Source: Candidatus Altimarinota bacterium (GTDB lineage: Bacteria > Patescibacteriota > Gracilibacteria > BD1-5 > UBA2023). Taken from it: DNA of 7,472 bases. Shown here one piece after another: positions 1 to 7,365 of the stretch. Below the pieces are notes generated by a model, which was not told the DNA's origin, did not search any database, and was given only the letters and a program-made list of their open reading frames with translations. Positions within the stretch are counted from its first letter, which is position 1; every line of letters starts with the position of its first letter. The stretch spans positions 1-7,472 of the forward strand of contig CALREC010000031.1 in assembly GCA_943355085.1 (NCBI GenBank), read 5' to 3'. Position numbers and translations under genes: made by a program.

Positions 1-156
1 GACCCGGGCGATATACGGGGAGATGGTATCATCCATCTCTATTCAAGCGCTCACTTGCCTGTATCGAGAGAGATCTGTACCATCGGGGAGATAGAGAGTG
101 AGCATTTGCTCAAGAATTCCGTTATATTCCATACTATATGTTGGGTTAGAGATTAA
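1..156 (+). CDS. 3' end of a gene, possibly an alpha/beta hydrolase (lipase-like) C-terminus; partial
   Basis: The frame beginning at base 1 is open for 51 codons and ends at TAA 154-156; the start lies outside the window. The residues include GDGIIHLYSSAHL and, about 20 residues later, SEHLLKNSVIF. This resembles the end of lipase-type alpha/beta hydrolases, where a GDG(T/I)V-like segment carries or neighbours the acid residue and a final His precedes a helix. The match is by eye over a short stretch, so the family is tentative. The reading frame itself is supported by its position directly before a terminator-like hairpin, and by the stop codon lying inside that hairpin stem. No in-frame UGA occurs in this fragment. 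Confidence 0.45.
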   Translation, partial: DPGDIRGDGIIHLYSSAHLPVSREICTIGEIESEHLLKNSVIFHTICWVRD

Positions 157-188
157 CCCATACAGTATAGCATATATTTTAGTTTTTT
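131..188 (+). terminator. Rho-independent terminator-like hairpin after the partial first gene
   Basis: TGGGTTA (142-148) pairs with TAACCCA (154-160) across the loop GAGAT. The pairing continues outward as ATACTATAT (131-139) with ATACAGTAT (160-168), leaving a small bulge on the left arm. A T-rich tract with TTTT and TTTTTT follows at 177-188. The stop codon TAA of the upstream frame forms part of the right stem. Direction and placement fit termination of that gene, isolating it from the two-component pair. The stem is AT-rich and imperfect, so strength is uncertain. Confidence 0.55.
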
Positions 189-251
189 AAAAAAGTCCCC
201 AGATTTTCGGGATAAGCCCCAAAATGAATTAGCTCATCTTAATAAAAACAA

Positions 252-285
252 TTTTTTTGCATTTTTTTTGCATATATGCTATAGT
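252..285 (+). promoter_or_regulatory. Extended -10 promoter with tandem 11-base repeat, for the two-component operon
   Basis: A -10 box TATAGT lies at 280-285, preceded by TG at 277-278, which makes an extended -10 (TGCTATAGT). A weak -35-like TTGCAT at 257-262 has a 17-base spacer. Two perfect tandem copies of TTTTTTTGCAT (252-262 and 263-273) span the -35 and spacer at one helical turn. The palindrome GCATATATGC (270-279) abuts the -10. The predicted transcript would start near 291 and carry a leader of about 20 bases before the ATG at 313. The repeat and palindrome could be an operator or simply curved AT-rich DNA; this is inference. Confidence 0.55.
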
Positions 286-312
286 GTCAATATTATTATT
301 TATACCTTACAT

Positions 313-726
313 ATGGAAGAATCATTGGATGTACTTCAGGTACAAAAAAAAACTATTTTAGTAGTAGAAGATAATATTTTAATTTCAGAGATGTATATCT
401 ATAAACTGAAACGCGAGGGGTATGAAGTGCACCTCGCTTCTGATGGACTAGAAGCTATAAAATTTATCTTTGAGTGATCTATTCTTCCTGACCTTATTAT
501 ACTTGATATCATGATGCCTAATATGAATGGTTTTGAGGCTCTTGAAAAAATACGTTCAGATAACCGATTTGATGAAACAAAAATTATTATTTTTTCAAAT
601 CTCAATGAACGAAAAGATCGTGAAAAGTGTTTTGCTCTCTGAGCAGACGATTTTCTTTTGAAAGCTACCATTACCCCAAAAGACCTTATTCAACACGTAG
701 GTGACTTACTCAATCAATATGACTAA
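313..726 (+). CDS. Single-domain (CheY-like) response regulator
   Basis: The 137-residue product is one receiver domain with no output domain. It shows the acidic pair E19-D20 (VVEDN), phospho-acceptor D65 in IILDIMMPNMNG, switch Ser95 (IIIFSN, replacing the usual Thr), and K117 in ADDFLLKATITP. The usual KP is KA here, a variant I associate with CPR receivers. TGA codons at 475-477 and 640-642 encode G55 and G110; the latter is the glycine of the common ALGADD motif. The ATG at 313 is chosen because the receiver fold begins about 13 residues later; an ATG at 268 overlaps the promoter. No clear Shine-Dalgarno is visible. It overlaps the kinase gene by 8 bases (ATGACTAA), suggesting translational coupling. 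It probably takes phosphate from that kinase and acts by protein contacts. Confidence 0.95.
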
Positions 727-1828
727 TATACCAGAAAATAACAATGCCTTTCTTAAAAATATCGAGTATAAAAATATACTTGATGCCATGACCGAGAGTA
801 TATGGATAGGTGATGAAAATGAACGTACTGTTTATGCAAATCCCAATTTTTGCCGTATCATGGAATATTCTCTTGAGGAGATGATAGGAAAGGAGTCCTA
901 TGTTTTTTGGGACGAAGAAAGTACAAAAACAGTAAAAAAAAATAATTCTCTAAGAAAACAAGGTGAAAACTCGAAATACGAATGAGTTCTCAGATCAAAA
1001 AGCTGAGTCCTTGTACCCGTGCTTCTTTCGTGAACGCCTCTTTGAAATGGCTGAACAGCAGGAATTATGACAGATTTACGAGAGATACAAGCAGTCAAAG
1101 ATGAATCACAGAGGCTTCAAGAGCTCAACCAAGTAAAAGATGAATTTATCTCTCTTGTGTGACACGAGCTTCGTACTCCAATGACTGGTATACGAGGATA
1201 TCTGACAATGATCCGAGATGGAGACGCGGGTGATATATCTGAAGAAACTCAACATTTTCTCGATATCGTGATCGATGAATCGAAACGCCTTATTGATATG
1301 ATTAATGATATGCTAGATATAGCGAAGCTTGAGTCTGGTAAGATGGATTTTAGTGATGAGAATATCTCGCCAGCAGAGATTTCTCGCATGGTGGTAGAAG
1401 GATTGTCATTTCTTGCAAAGCAACGAGGCCTCACTCTTATATGTGAATGCATGCCTGAGGTTGAGGATGTGGTAATTTTTGCTGATGCGGCCAAGTTACG
1501 TCAGGTGCTTATAAATCTTCTCGGCAATGCTCTCAAATTTACACATGCTGGATGAACCGTGACTCTTCGTCTCTCTCTTCAGGGTGGTGCTATTTTATTT
1601 GAGGCCATAGATACCGGTATAGGTATCCCACCAGAACACTTATCGAGTATATTTGAGAAATTTAAGCAGGTGGATAATTACTTGCAAAAATCTGTCAATG
1701 GAACTGGACTTGGACTCTATATATGTAAAAAAATACTTGCACACTTCGACAGTGATCTTCGTGTGAAATCTATAGAAGGAAAGGGGAGTACTTTCTATTT
1801 TTCTATTGCTACTTGCACGGATATATAA
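719..1828 (+). CDS. Soluble PAS-domain sensor histidine kinase
   Basis: The 369-residue product has, in order, a PAS domain (about 16-125, with YANPNFCRIMEYSLEEMIG and a VLVPVLLSGTPL strand pair), a short coil (126-140), a HisKA domain with phospho-His149 in GHELRTPM, and a HATPase_c domain. The ATPase shows N270 (LINLLGNALKF), the G1 box DTGIGIP from D298, and the G2 box GTGLGLYI from G328. No membrane segment or signal peptide is present, so it senses something in the cytoplasm. Seven TGA codons (983, 1004, 1031, 1043, 1052, 1160, 1553) read as glycine and restore the whole protein. One directly precedes His149, where most families have Ser. The ATG at 719 overlaps the regulator stop; a GTG at 701 would add six residues. 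The partner is the adjacent receiver. The signal is unknown. Confidence 0.95.
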
Positions 1829-1839
1829 CTCCTGAGTTA
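1826..1839. repeat. Inverted repeat at the convergent gene ends
   Basis: TAACTC (1826-1831) and GAGTTA (1834-1839) form a perfect palindrome with CT at the centre. It starts with the stop codon of the histidine kinase and sits in the 16-base gap before the stop of the minus-strand gene at 1845-1847. As RNA it would be a short stem with loop CCTG. No T-tract follows on the plus strand, so a terminator role is possible but weak. Confidence 0.35.
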
Positions 1840-1844
1840 CTTGC

Positions 1845-4455
1845 CTAGTTGACTCTATGAGCTTCGGTATTGAGCCATTTTGGTAGTGATATATCTGGCC
1901 CGAGGATATTATGAAGATATTCGCCATCGATATTATAGCGCTCGAGCTCTTCTTTGTTTATTTCATCATAATGAATGTTGATATTTTTGTAGTTTCTTGC
2001 AATATGATTGATGAGTGTGAGTATGAGATTTGGTATGTTATCTTTTCTGCCGTTCTTAAGCTCATGCATTATATTTGTAAGAGTATCAACTATTTGATCG
2101 TTAAAATCACGAAATACTATATTATTTCTGAATCCAGATACGATGAATGTTCGTATAAAATATTCAAGTTTAAAAAATGTTGCATCATACGCCTCCTTTA
2201 CAGAAACAATTACATGATCTTTATCGAGGTGCTTTTTCCAGAATGCTTCACCATAAGGCGTCCCATGAGTGATTATCACAGAACTAAAGCTATTGGTTTT
2301 GCGGTTGTAAACAAGCTTAAAATCACAGCTCGTGATGTCCGTGGATATATTATGTAATTCTTTTAGACGTGGAATTGATGTGTAGGATTGATTGACGCCA
2401 TTATCTATAAATATACTTCAGAGTTTTGCTGAATAATTACAATGTTCTGAAATAATTTTCATCCATTCACGGCCTCCTACATGCGAAGTGGCACGTATGG
2501 AGTACTGAAAATCTATCTGAGAGATGACATTATCATCGATATAGAGATCATTAAATTTGGATATATAAATACGTTCGAGATATCCTGAAAAAAGAGTATA
2601 GATATTTGTGGTAATATACTTTCCTAGTCGATTCAGTTTGACAAGATTCTTTTCAAAATTCGCCTGTATATCCATGCTCAGAGGATGTCATTTTTCACTT
2701 GCAAACATGGAAGTTTTTTTGTTGGTCATGGAGGAGTCCATGATCGTATCATCTTTACTAAATGTCGCCTGTTCTATTGCTTGATTGAGTCTCTTTAGAG
2801 TTAAATCACCATCGAGTTGCTTAAATGTTGCTACTACTTTTTCTACAAACAATACTCGCAACTCCTTGGGGATAGTTTTGCTAAATTTTGGGATATTGAC
2901 AGCAGCAAAGAGATCAAAATACAGATAGTCACCCGTTCAATAGTATATAATATCCCGGCCATGAACTTTCTCATAGAGATTTTTAATCGTACTCCCATCT
3001 CATGCTCAGAGATCGCGAACTATATAATTTTTTTTCTCTACCTTGAGTTTATTGAGTACTAATCCATGGTGCTCTTTTATGAGACTGGCCATTGATTTTA
3101 ATCCAGCCATTTTAGATGCCTCCCTTTCATCCCTTCCTACCTGCCAATCCAGGTCAGTCAAGAACTTAATAACCCCTTCTTGATCCATTTTATCCAAGAG
3201 TTTTTTTTGTCGTTCTTGTATCTCTAGATGGGCATGGTCTTCTATGATAAAATTTACTCTGCGTGAAAATAGTTGTCTTATTCTATCCATACAATCCATG
3301 TATCCAACAAAGTCATTGATTTTTTGATTTTTTCCGATAGCGAGTATTTTAGCATGGGATTGGTTGATATCTTTGATATACGCAAGCATAGCAAAGACAT
3401 AAAATGCTTCACCTATATCACGCTTGATTATTCCAGCGACATCAAAATTATTCAAAAACTTATCCCGAGTATCGCTTGGGAGTATTTCTTTCAGATGTTT
3501 ACGTGTATCATGTGTTTTTGTGAGGAAACTGATTTCAGGATGAAATTGTACTCAGGTGATGTTTCCATTTTTAGAACCCCATCCGACAATCCCAGATGTT
3601 ATGTGATCTTGGATAAGTGGTATAACTCAGAGATTTCATTCGGCATTCAGAAGATTAAAATTCACATATCCACTGCGAGTAAATACGCTCGAAAAATTCG
3701 AGTTTGTAGAATTATTTGTGAGTCAAGCAAGTACTTCTGAAAAGATGCGATTTACATACTTCAGTCGTAGGATGTTGCAATTGGATGGTCAAAATTGGGC
3801 AGGTCACTGAAGAGTGGCAGTAATCCCTGTATCATTATTTCATATATTATTTGCTGCATCTTGATTGGCAAAACATACCACGATAGCACGTTTATTGAGA
3901 TACGGTGATGCATAGGGGTCTGCTATCTCTTTGACCATTTTTGAGGGTGGAGAATTGTGGTGCGAGGGATGCATACTGTGTGGATCAGAAAGACTCCCCC
4001 CAAAAATAAACAAAGAATGATTGGTGGCGAGATTTTCCTCGAGATAATGTACATCAGCCGGTGCTTCGTAGTTGATATTCACGATTTTTACAAATCTTTT
4101 GAAGTTTTCTTTTCAGAGAATGTCTTTGATGAGTATGATGAGTTGTCTATTGGTGAAGCACTTGTCTGCCACTATTATTATATGCTTGTTCTTACCAGTA
4201 AGCTGTTCGAGTTTTTGAAGTTCTCAGATAAGTTCTTTTTTTGCATGTTCTATATCTTCCCCTGATGCGATAGCATTATTATCATGAATATCAGTTTTTT
4301 TTTAAAGGTTTAATTTTGTCCCAGAAAGATACATCGCTTACACGTTTTTGTATCTCTTTGGCTACGAGTGCATGAGGTAAAATCATCCTTTGATAATCAC
4401 TTTTTGTGATAGGATTTATGAGCGGTGGTTTTCATAAATAGATAGTATCTGACAT
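1845..4455 (-). CDS. Glutamine amidotransferase-like / methyltransferase-like fusion protein, interrupted by a frameshift near the 5' end
   Basis: The main frame runs from the A-run at 4295-4303 to TAG at 1845-1847. It has no ATG, GTG or TTG start in its first 120 or so bases. An upstream frame starting at ATG 4455 (MSDTIYLGKPPLINP...) runs into the A-run. Removing one A joins them into about 869 residues. Residues near 91-310 look like a class I glutamine amidotransferase: IIIVAD strand, FIFGGSLSD (149-157), nucleophile-type C194 in VVCFANQ, and H305/E307 in GVQFHPE. A helical stretch follows. Near 475 comes a Rossmann methyltransferase-like region: YIVRDLGAGDG (motif I, D481), YYGTGDY, and GSIFIDNGVNQSYT near 679-692. 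About 15 TGA codons read as Gly, two inside DLGAGDG. Whether the product binds SAM or hydrolyses glutamine is inference; substrate unknown. It could also be a decaying gene, or an assembly error at the A-run. Confidence 0.72.
4295..4303 (-). other. A9 homopolymer frameshift site
   Basis: On the coding (minus) strand nine A residues follow CCTTT. The upstream frame from ATG 4455 reads through them and stops at TAA 4279-4281 after 58 residues. The frame that carries both large domains is open only from just after a TAA at 4302-4304. A net loss of one A, or gain of two, connects the two frames without a stop. The run could be a sequencing or assembly indel, a real mutation, or a site where RNA polymerase slippage restores the frame, as is known in AT-rich bacterial genomes. 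Confidence 0.7.
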
Positions 4456-4469
4456 AACTGATAGGGTAG

Positions 4470-4475
4470 ATTATA
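4470..4475 (-). promoter_or_regulatory. Possible -10 box before the fusion gene
   Basis: A perfect TATAAT on the minus strand lies 14 bases before the ATG at 4455. No convincing -35 is seen, and AT-rich chance matches are common. If used, the leader would be only about 8 bases. A second candidate, TATTAT, lies at 4487-4492. The 4456-4544 gap holds otherwise only an AT-rich palindrome, TATGAAA/TTTCATA at 4502-4517. Confidence 0.3.
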
Positions 4476-4544
4476 TTTGTGGGTAGATAATATCCGCACT
4501 ATATGAAAAATTTCATACTTTACAAACAAAAAATATAATAACTT

Positions 4545-6062
4545 CTATATAAGAAGAAAGAAGAGATATAGGGAGAGTATGATTAAAATCCCAGATGACA
4601 CTATGGAAGAATAGTGGGGAAGTATGCTGAACCGATTGTAGAGTCGATCCCGAAAAAAGAGTGTTATGATGAGTATACAAAATAAACAGATCCATATTCA
4701 GATTGCCAGAGCCAAGAGAAGTGGGAGAATCCAGGCCACTTTTCCCATAGAAAAAAGTACCAAAAATATACTCCATCCAAAGCTACAGGGGGCCAGTCCA
4801 GCAATAAATGCCAGCAGTACTCCACCGCCGAGAGATTTTTTGATTATTTTTTCTTGGTTTACTTTGGTCTTGAGTGCTCGTATTGATTGTATAAAAAGAT
4901 ATATACTCAAGAAAAAGAGTATGGCTATGCTCACTCTTTGAATCATGACCATATATTCTGTCGGATCGTAGAGGGAGAAAAATATCTTGGTGATGAGGAA
5001 GAGAAATATTATATCAGCGAGATGTACGAGTGAAAAGATCGTCACAAACATGAGTCAGTGCCAAAAGCCCTTTTCACGATCGAGTATATACGAAACTAAG
5101 AATCATTTTGAGTGTCCTGGTCCGATAGCATGAACAAATCCGAGCAGTACCACAAGCCCAAATATATACCAAAAATTCCCGAAAGAAATATCTTTAAAAG
5201 CTTCTGTGATGGCCTTGAGAGTATCGCGTAATTGCATATTACCAAAACCTGTATCTAGGAGATTTGTTTGTTTGATGTATCGAGCATGGTATAGATCGTT
5301 ACTTTGCTGACTCTGTGCGGTATCTATCGGAAGTGAGATCAGAACTTCCGGCATATGATCACGCTTGGTTTGTCCGGGTCCTACATTTGCGCTTATTGGA
5401 TTCCAACCCATGGTTACTTCTTCGTAGTCAGTATAGAGATCTCCATCAGTATCGATTTTACTCGGGTCAGTTCTGTATATTTTTTCTTCCTCATCGGGTA
5501 TCATATCACCATCCGTATCGCTGAGTTTTTCTACAGTACTATTTCCGAGATTATGGGTATAACTGGTGATGAGAGGGTTCAGTACTTTATATGCGATCGG
5601 TGCTGTCCCATCTCCGCCAGGATTCAGATCATAGAGTCTGAGTCTATTGGTTTGGAGTTGATACTCCATAAAAAATTCAAGGATCACAGTGATGGTTTGA
5701 ATTGTTTCAGTGCACGTGAATCTATACTCCGCACCAAGACCTTCAGATATGAGCTCATACATTTCCTTGCGGATGAGTTTTATGTCTGATATCTGACATG
5801 TTTTTCCATTATTTTGTACCCGAGCCCTCTCTCGAATATAGCTTTCAAATATATGACTATTTGTATAATAATCTTCACTCGTATCGAGATTGATTTTATG
5901 CTCTCGAAGTAGCCTTTCTGCTTCGTAGGTATGAAAATAGGTAACTGCATCTATGTTTTTCCCTTGGATCGTATATGTAGACGAAGAAATATCGAGTGGA
6001 TGAGCCCAAAGACAGTTCGGAATCGAGCAAAGAAACATAATCACGGCTGTAAGTCTCTTCAT
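4545..6062 (-). CDS. NicO/RcnA-like metal transporter with signal peptide and thrombospondin type 3 calcium-binding insert
   Basis: The 505-residue product starts at ATG 6062 and ends at TAG 4545-4547. A signal peptide (about 1-20, MKRLTAVIMFLCSIPNCLWA) is followed by mature HPLDIS, then an exported domain to about residue 180. Next is a Ca-binding repeat pair at 182-220 (DTDGDMIPDEEE and DTDGDLYTDYEE), typical of thrombospondin type 3 repeats. From about residue 297 it is a multi-spanning membrane protein with GFVHAIGPGHSKG (H311, H317), LVHLAD (H347) and a GLAPCSFGW segment (C426) before further helices, ending in a C-terminal helix. The HxxxPGHxK pattern matches the NicO/RcnA nickel-cobalt family. 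TGA at 5103, 5055 and 4698 encode G320, G336 and G455; reading them as stops would split the gene into three. Metal specificity cannot be told. It follows recR after a 152-base gap with its own possible -10. Confidence 0.85.
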
Positions 6063-6080
6063 GGTTTTTTATGGCTAGAT

Positions 6081-6086
6081 ATAATA
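6081..6086 (-). promoter_or_regulatory. Possible -10 box before the NicO-like transporter gene
   Basis: TATTAT on the minus strand lies 18 bases before the ATG at 6062, giving a very short leader if used. A TTGAAG at 6108-6113 is too far away to be an ideal -35. No Shine-Dalgarno is visible (AAAAAACC precedes the ATG). The evidence is weak in such AT-rich DNA. Confidence 0.25.
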
Positions 6087-6150
6087 TACTTGGAATAGAG
6101 TATATATCTTCAATATATGAAATCAAGTGAGATTTACCAAAAAACATTTT

Positions 6151-6179
6151 GATATAGATCGATAGATCTAAAAATATCT
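6151..6179. repeat. Inverted repeat in the recR-transporter gap
   Basis: TAGATC (6155-6160), loop GATA, GATCTA (6165-6170) form a perfect 6-base-pair hairpin. GATA (6151-6154) and TATC (6176-6179) extend it across a run of five A. It lies between the recR stop (6215) and the transporter start. On the minus strand a TTTTTT tract follows only about 10 bases downstream, so it is not a textbook terminator. It may be a weak terminator, an operator or an RNA-stability element. Confidence 0.4.
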
Positions 6180-6214
6180 TTCTGTCGCCATTTGTATAAT
6201 CATGCAGGAGTTTT

Positions 6215-6814
6215 TTATCGACCAACACGTCCTTTGAATGCATTGATGAGGGTAATATCATCAGCATATTCTATATATCCAGCATTTGGAAGCCCCTTGG
6301 AAAGTCTCGTGAGTTTCAGGGTTTTGCGAGGAATATTTTCCTCTATATAGAGATTGGTTGCTTCGCCTTCTATGTTTGGGTTTGTCGCTATGATGATTTC
6401 CTGGATCTCGGGTGTTGTTTGTATTCGCTCAAAGAGCTCACTAAAATGTAAATTGTTTGGCATGCGTCCATGAACCGGAGAGATCGAACCTCCGAGGACA
6501 TGATAGTATCCATGAAATATTCCGAGTCGTTCGATCGAAAGCATATCCAGATAATCTTCTACCACGCAGAGAGTATTTCGTTCTCGTGTTTCGTCTGAGC
6601 AGATAGTGCAGATTGTTTTATTGCCATCGGTGAGTCCAAAGCATGTGGTACAGTCACGTACATCGGTTTGAAGCTTTTCAAGTTCTCGGGCAAAGTTTTT
6701 CACATACGCACCATTTGCTTTGAGCAAAAAAAATGCGAGTTTTATCGCAGTTTTTTCTCCGATTCAGGGCATGTATGAGATAAAGTCTATGAGGCGCTTG
6801 AGTGTTTCTGGCAC
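6215..6814 (-). CDS. recR: Recombination mediator protein RecR
   Basis: RecR works with RecO (and RecF) to load RecA onto gapped DNA. The 199-residue product matches the family's usual length of about 200. In order: a helix-hairpin-helix with MPGIGEKTA (15-23), a Cys4 zinc finger (C55, C58, C69, C72), a Toprim domain with LCVVED (82-87) and GYYHVLGGSISPVHG (102-116), then IIATNPNIEGEATN (141-154) and the C-terminal LTRLSKGLPNAGYIEYADDI. TGA at 6764-6766 encodes G17, the first glycine of PGIG. Read as a stop, it would remove the DNA-binding hairpin. No ATG precedes the hairpin. The GTG at 6814 gives the normal N-terminal spacing and is chosen; the frame stays open to 6850. It begins 36 bases after the FtsL-like gene. 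Confidence 0.95.
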
Positions 6815-6850
6815 GGGTGTATAGAGGGTTAAAAAACCTTTTGCTCTGGT

Positions 6851-7216
6851 TTATTTATTAAAGGTAAGATGTGAGTCTTTAAGTACCAGATATCCAGGAT
6901 TATCCACACTTTCCATTTTCTCAATCATGGAGTTGGAAGTAAGAGTATCAAGGGACTCTGCTTCTGCTATGCGAATATTGACAAGATTCTCCTCAAAAGT
7001 AAGGTTTTTTCGAGTAATTTCAAGATTACGGATATTGTACCCCTTGGTTGCATTTATATTGAGAATCCATACATAATATATACCGAGAGTACCGATCATA
7101 AAAAGAGCAAGAACATAGGTTTGTGTAAAACTGAAACGATAGTTTTCTCTGGATGTTTTTCTCTCTGAGAAAAATGGGAAAGTACCTCGTTTCATGACCA
7201 GTATGTTTGCATTCAT
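6851..7216 (-). CDS. FtsL/DivIC-like small single-pass membrane protein
   Basis: The 121-residue product has a basic N-terminus (about 1-27), one membrane segment (about 32-53, TYVLALFMIGTLGIYYVWIL), then a charged, heptad-like region (about 58-92, GYNIRNLEITRKNLTFEENL) and a short tail with VDNPGYLVLKD. This topology, and its place directly downstream of rsmH, is that of FtsL/DivIC-type division proteins, which form a trimer with FtsB and FtsQ. Sequence identity in this family is low, so the call rests on topology and context. No in-frame TGA occurs. The start is uncertain: ATG 7216 is chosen because GAG lies a few bases upstream; ATG 7195 (114 residues) and GTG 7234 (127 residues) are alternatives. 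The usual next gene in such clusters is a penicillin-binding protein, but here it is recR. Confidence 0.6.
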   Translation of the reverse strand: MNANILVMKRGTFPFFSERKTSRENYRFSFTQTYVLALFMIGTLGIYYVWILNINATKGYNIRNLEITRKNLTFEENLVNIRIAEAESLDTLTSNSMIEKMESVDNPGYLVLKDSHLTFNK

Positions 7217-7365
7217 AGGCTCAAAGGGTGACACTATGGAAAAACTCGTTCTTTGAGCTTAAATCTCCGTTTCCTCGTTCGCCGTACAGCTGCACGGTTC
7301 GCTCTGGTACTCGATTTGCACCCAAATTACTTCGCTTTGCATAGTTCTGGAAGTAAAATGTTCGT
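7217..7365 (-). other. Spacer with two hairpins between rsmH and the FtsL-like gene
   Basis: No convincing gene is seen here. On the minus strand GGTGC-AAATCGA-GTACC (near 7306-7322) and CCGTGC-AGCT-GTACGG (near 7282-7297) form compact hairpins in a GC-richer patch. Short GCGAA repeats recur around them. Further on, AGCTC (7254-7258) can pair with GAGTT (7242-7246), followed by T's, a weak terminator or attenuator shape. A leader RNA structure is a guess; it may equally be an internal spacer of one transcript. Confidence 0.3.

Noticed and set aside
181..240. CCCC/GGG pairing as a second terminator or riboswitch
   Set aside because: Only three or four pairs form, and no conserved aptamer pattern or T-tract follows.
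268..312. ATG at 268 as the start of the response regulator
   Set aside because: It lies inside the promoter repeat and upstream of the predicted transcript start. The added residues do not fit the receiver fold.
475..1555. Pseudogenes or selenocysteine insertion as the reason for in-frame UGA
   Set aside because: UGAs occur many times in every large gene with otherwise intact motifs, and at glycine positions. Decay or selenocysteine would not give that pattern. Trp (code 4) would put Trp into motifs such as DLGAGDG.
1911..2357. Plus-strand open frame rich in hydrophobic residues
   Set aside because: It lies antisense inside the long fusion-gene frame, and its composition looks like a reverse reading of an AT-rich gene. 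No motif is seen.
5896..6267. Minus-strand frame bridging the recR-transporter gap
   Set aside because: It overlaps the ends of both strongly supported genes in another frame and shows no recognisable domain.
7259..7342. 27-residue micro-ORF (MQSEVIWVQIEYQ...) in the rsmH-FtsL spacer
   Set aside because: It is short, has no ribosome binding site, and overlaps the hairpins. Chance is the simpler reading.
7280..7345. Possible tRNA T-arm (GGTAC-TCGATTT-GCACC)
   Set aside because: The loop does not fit TTCRANY, and no acceptor stem or anticodon arm can be drawn around it.
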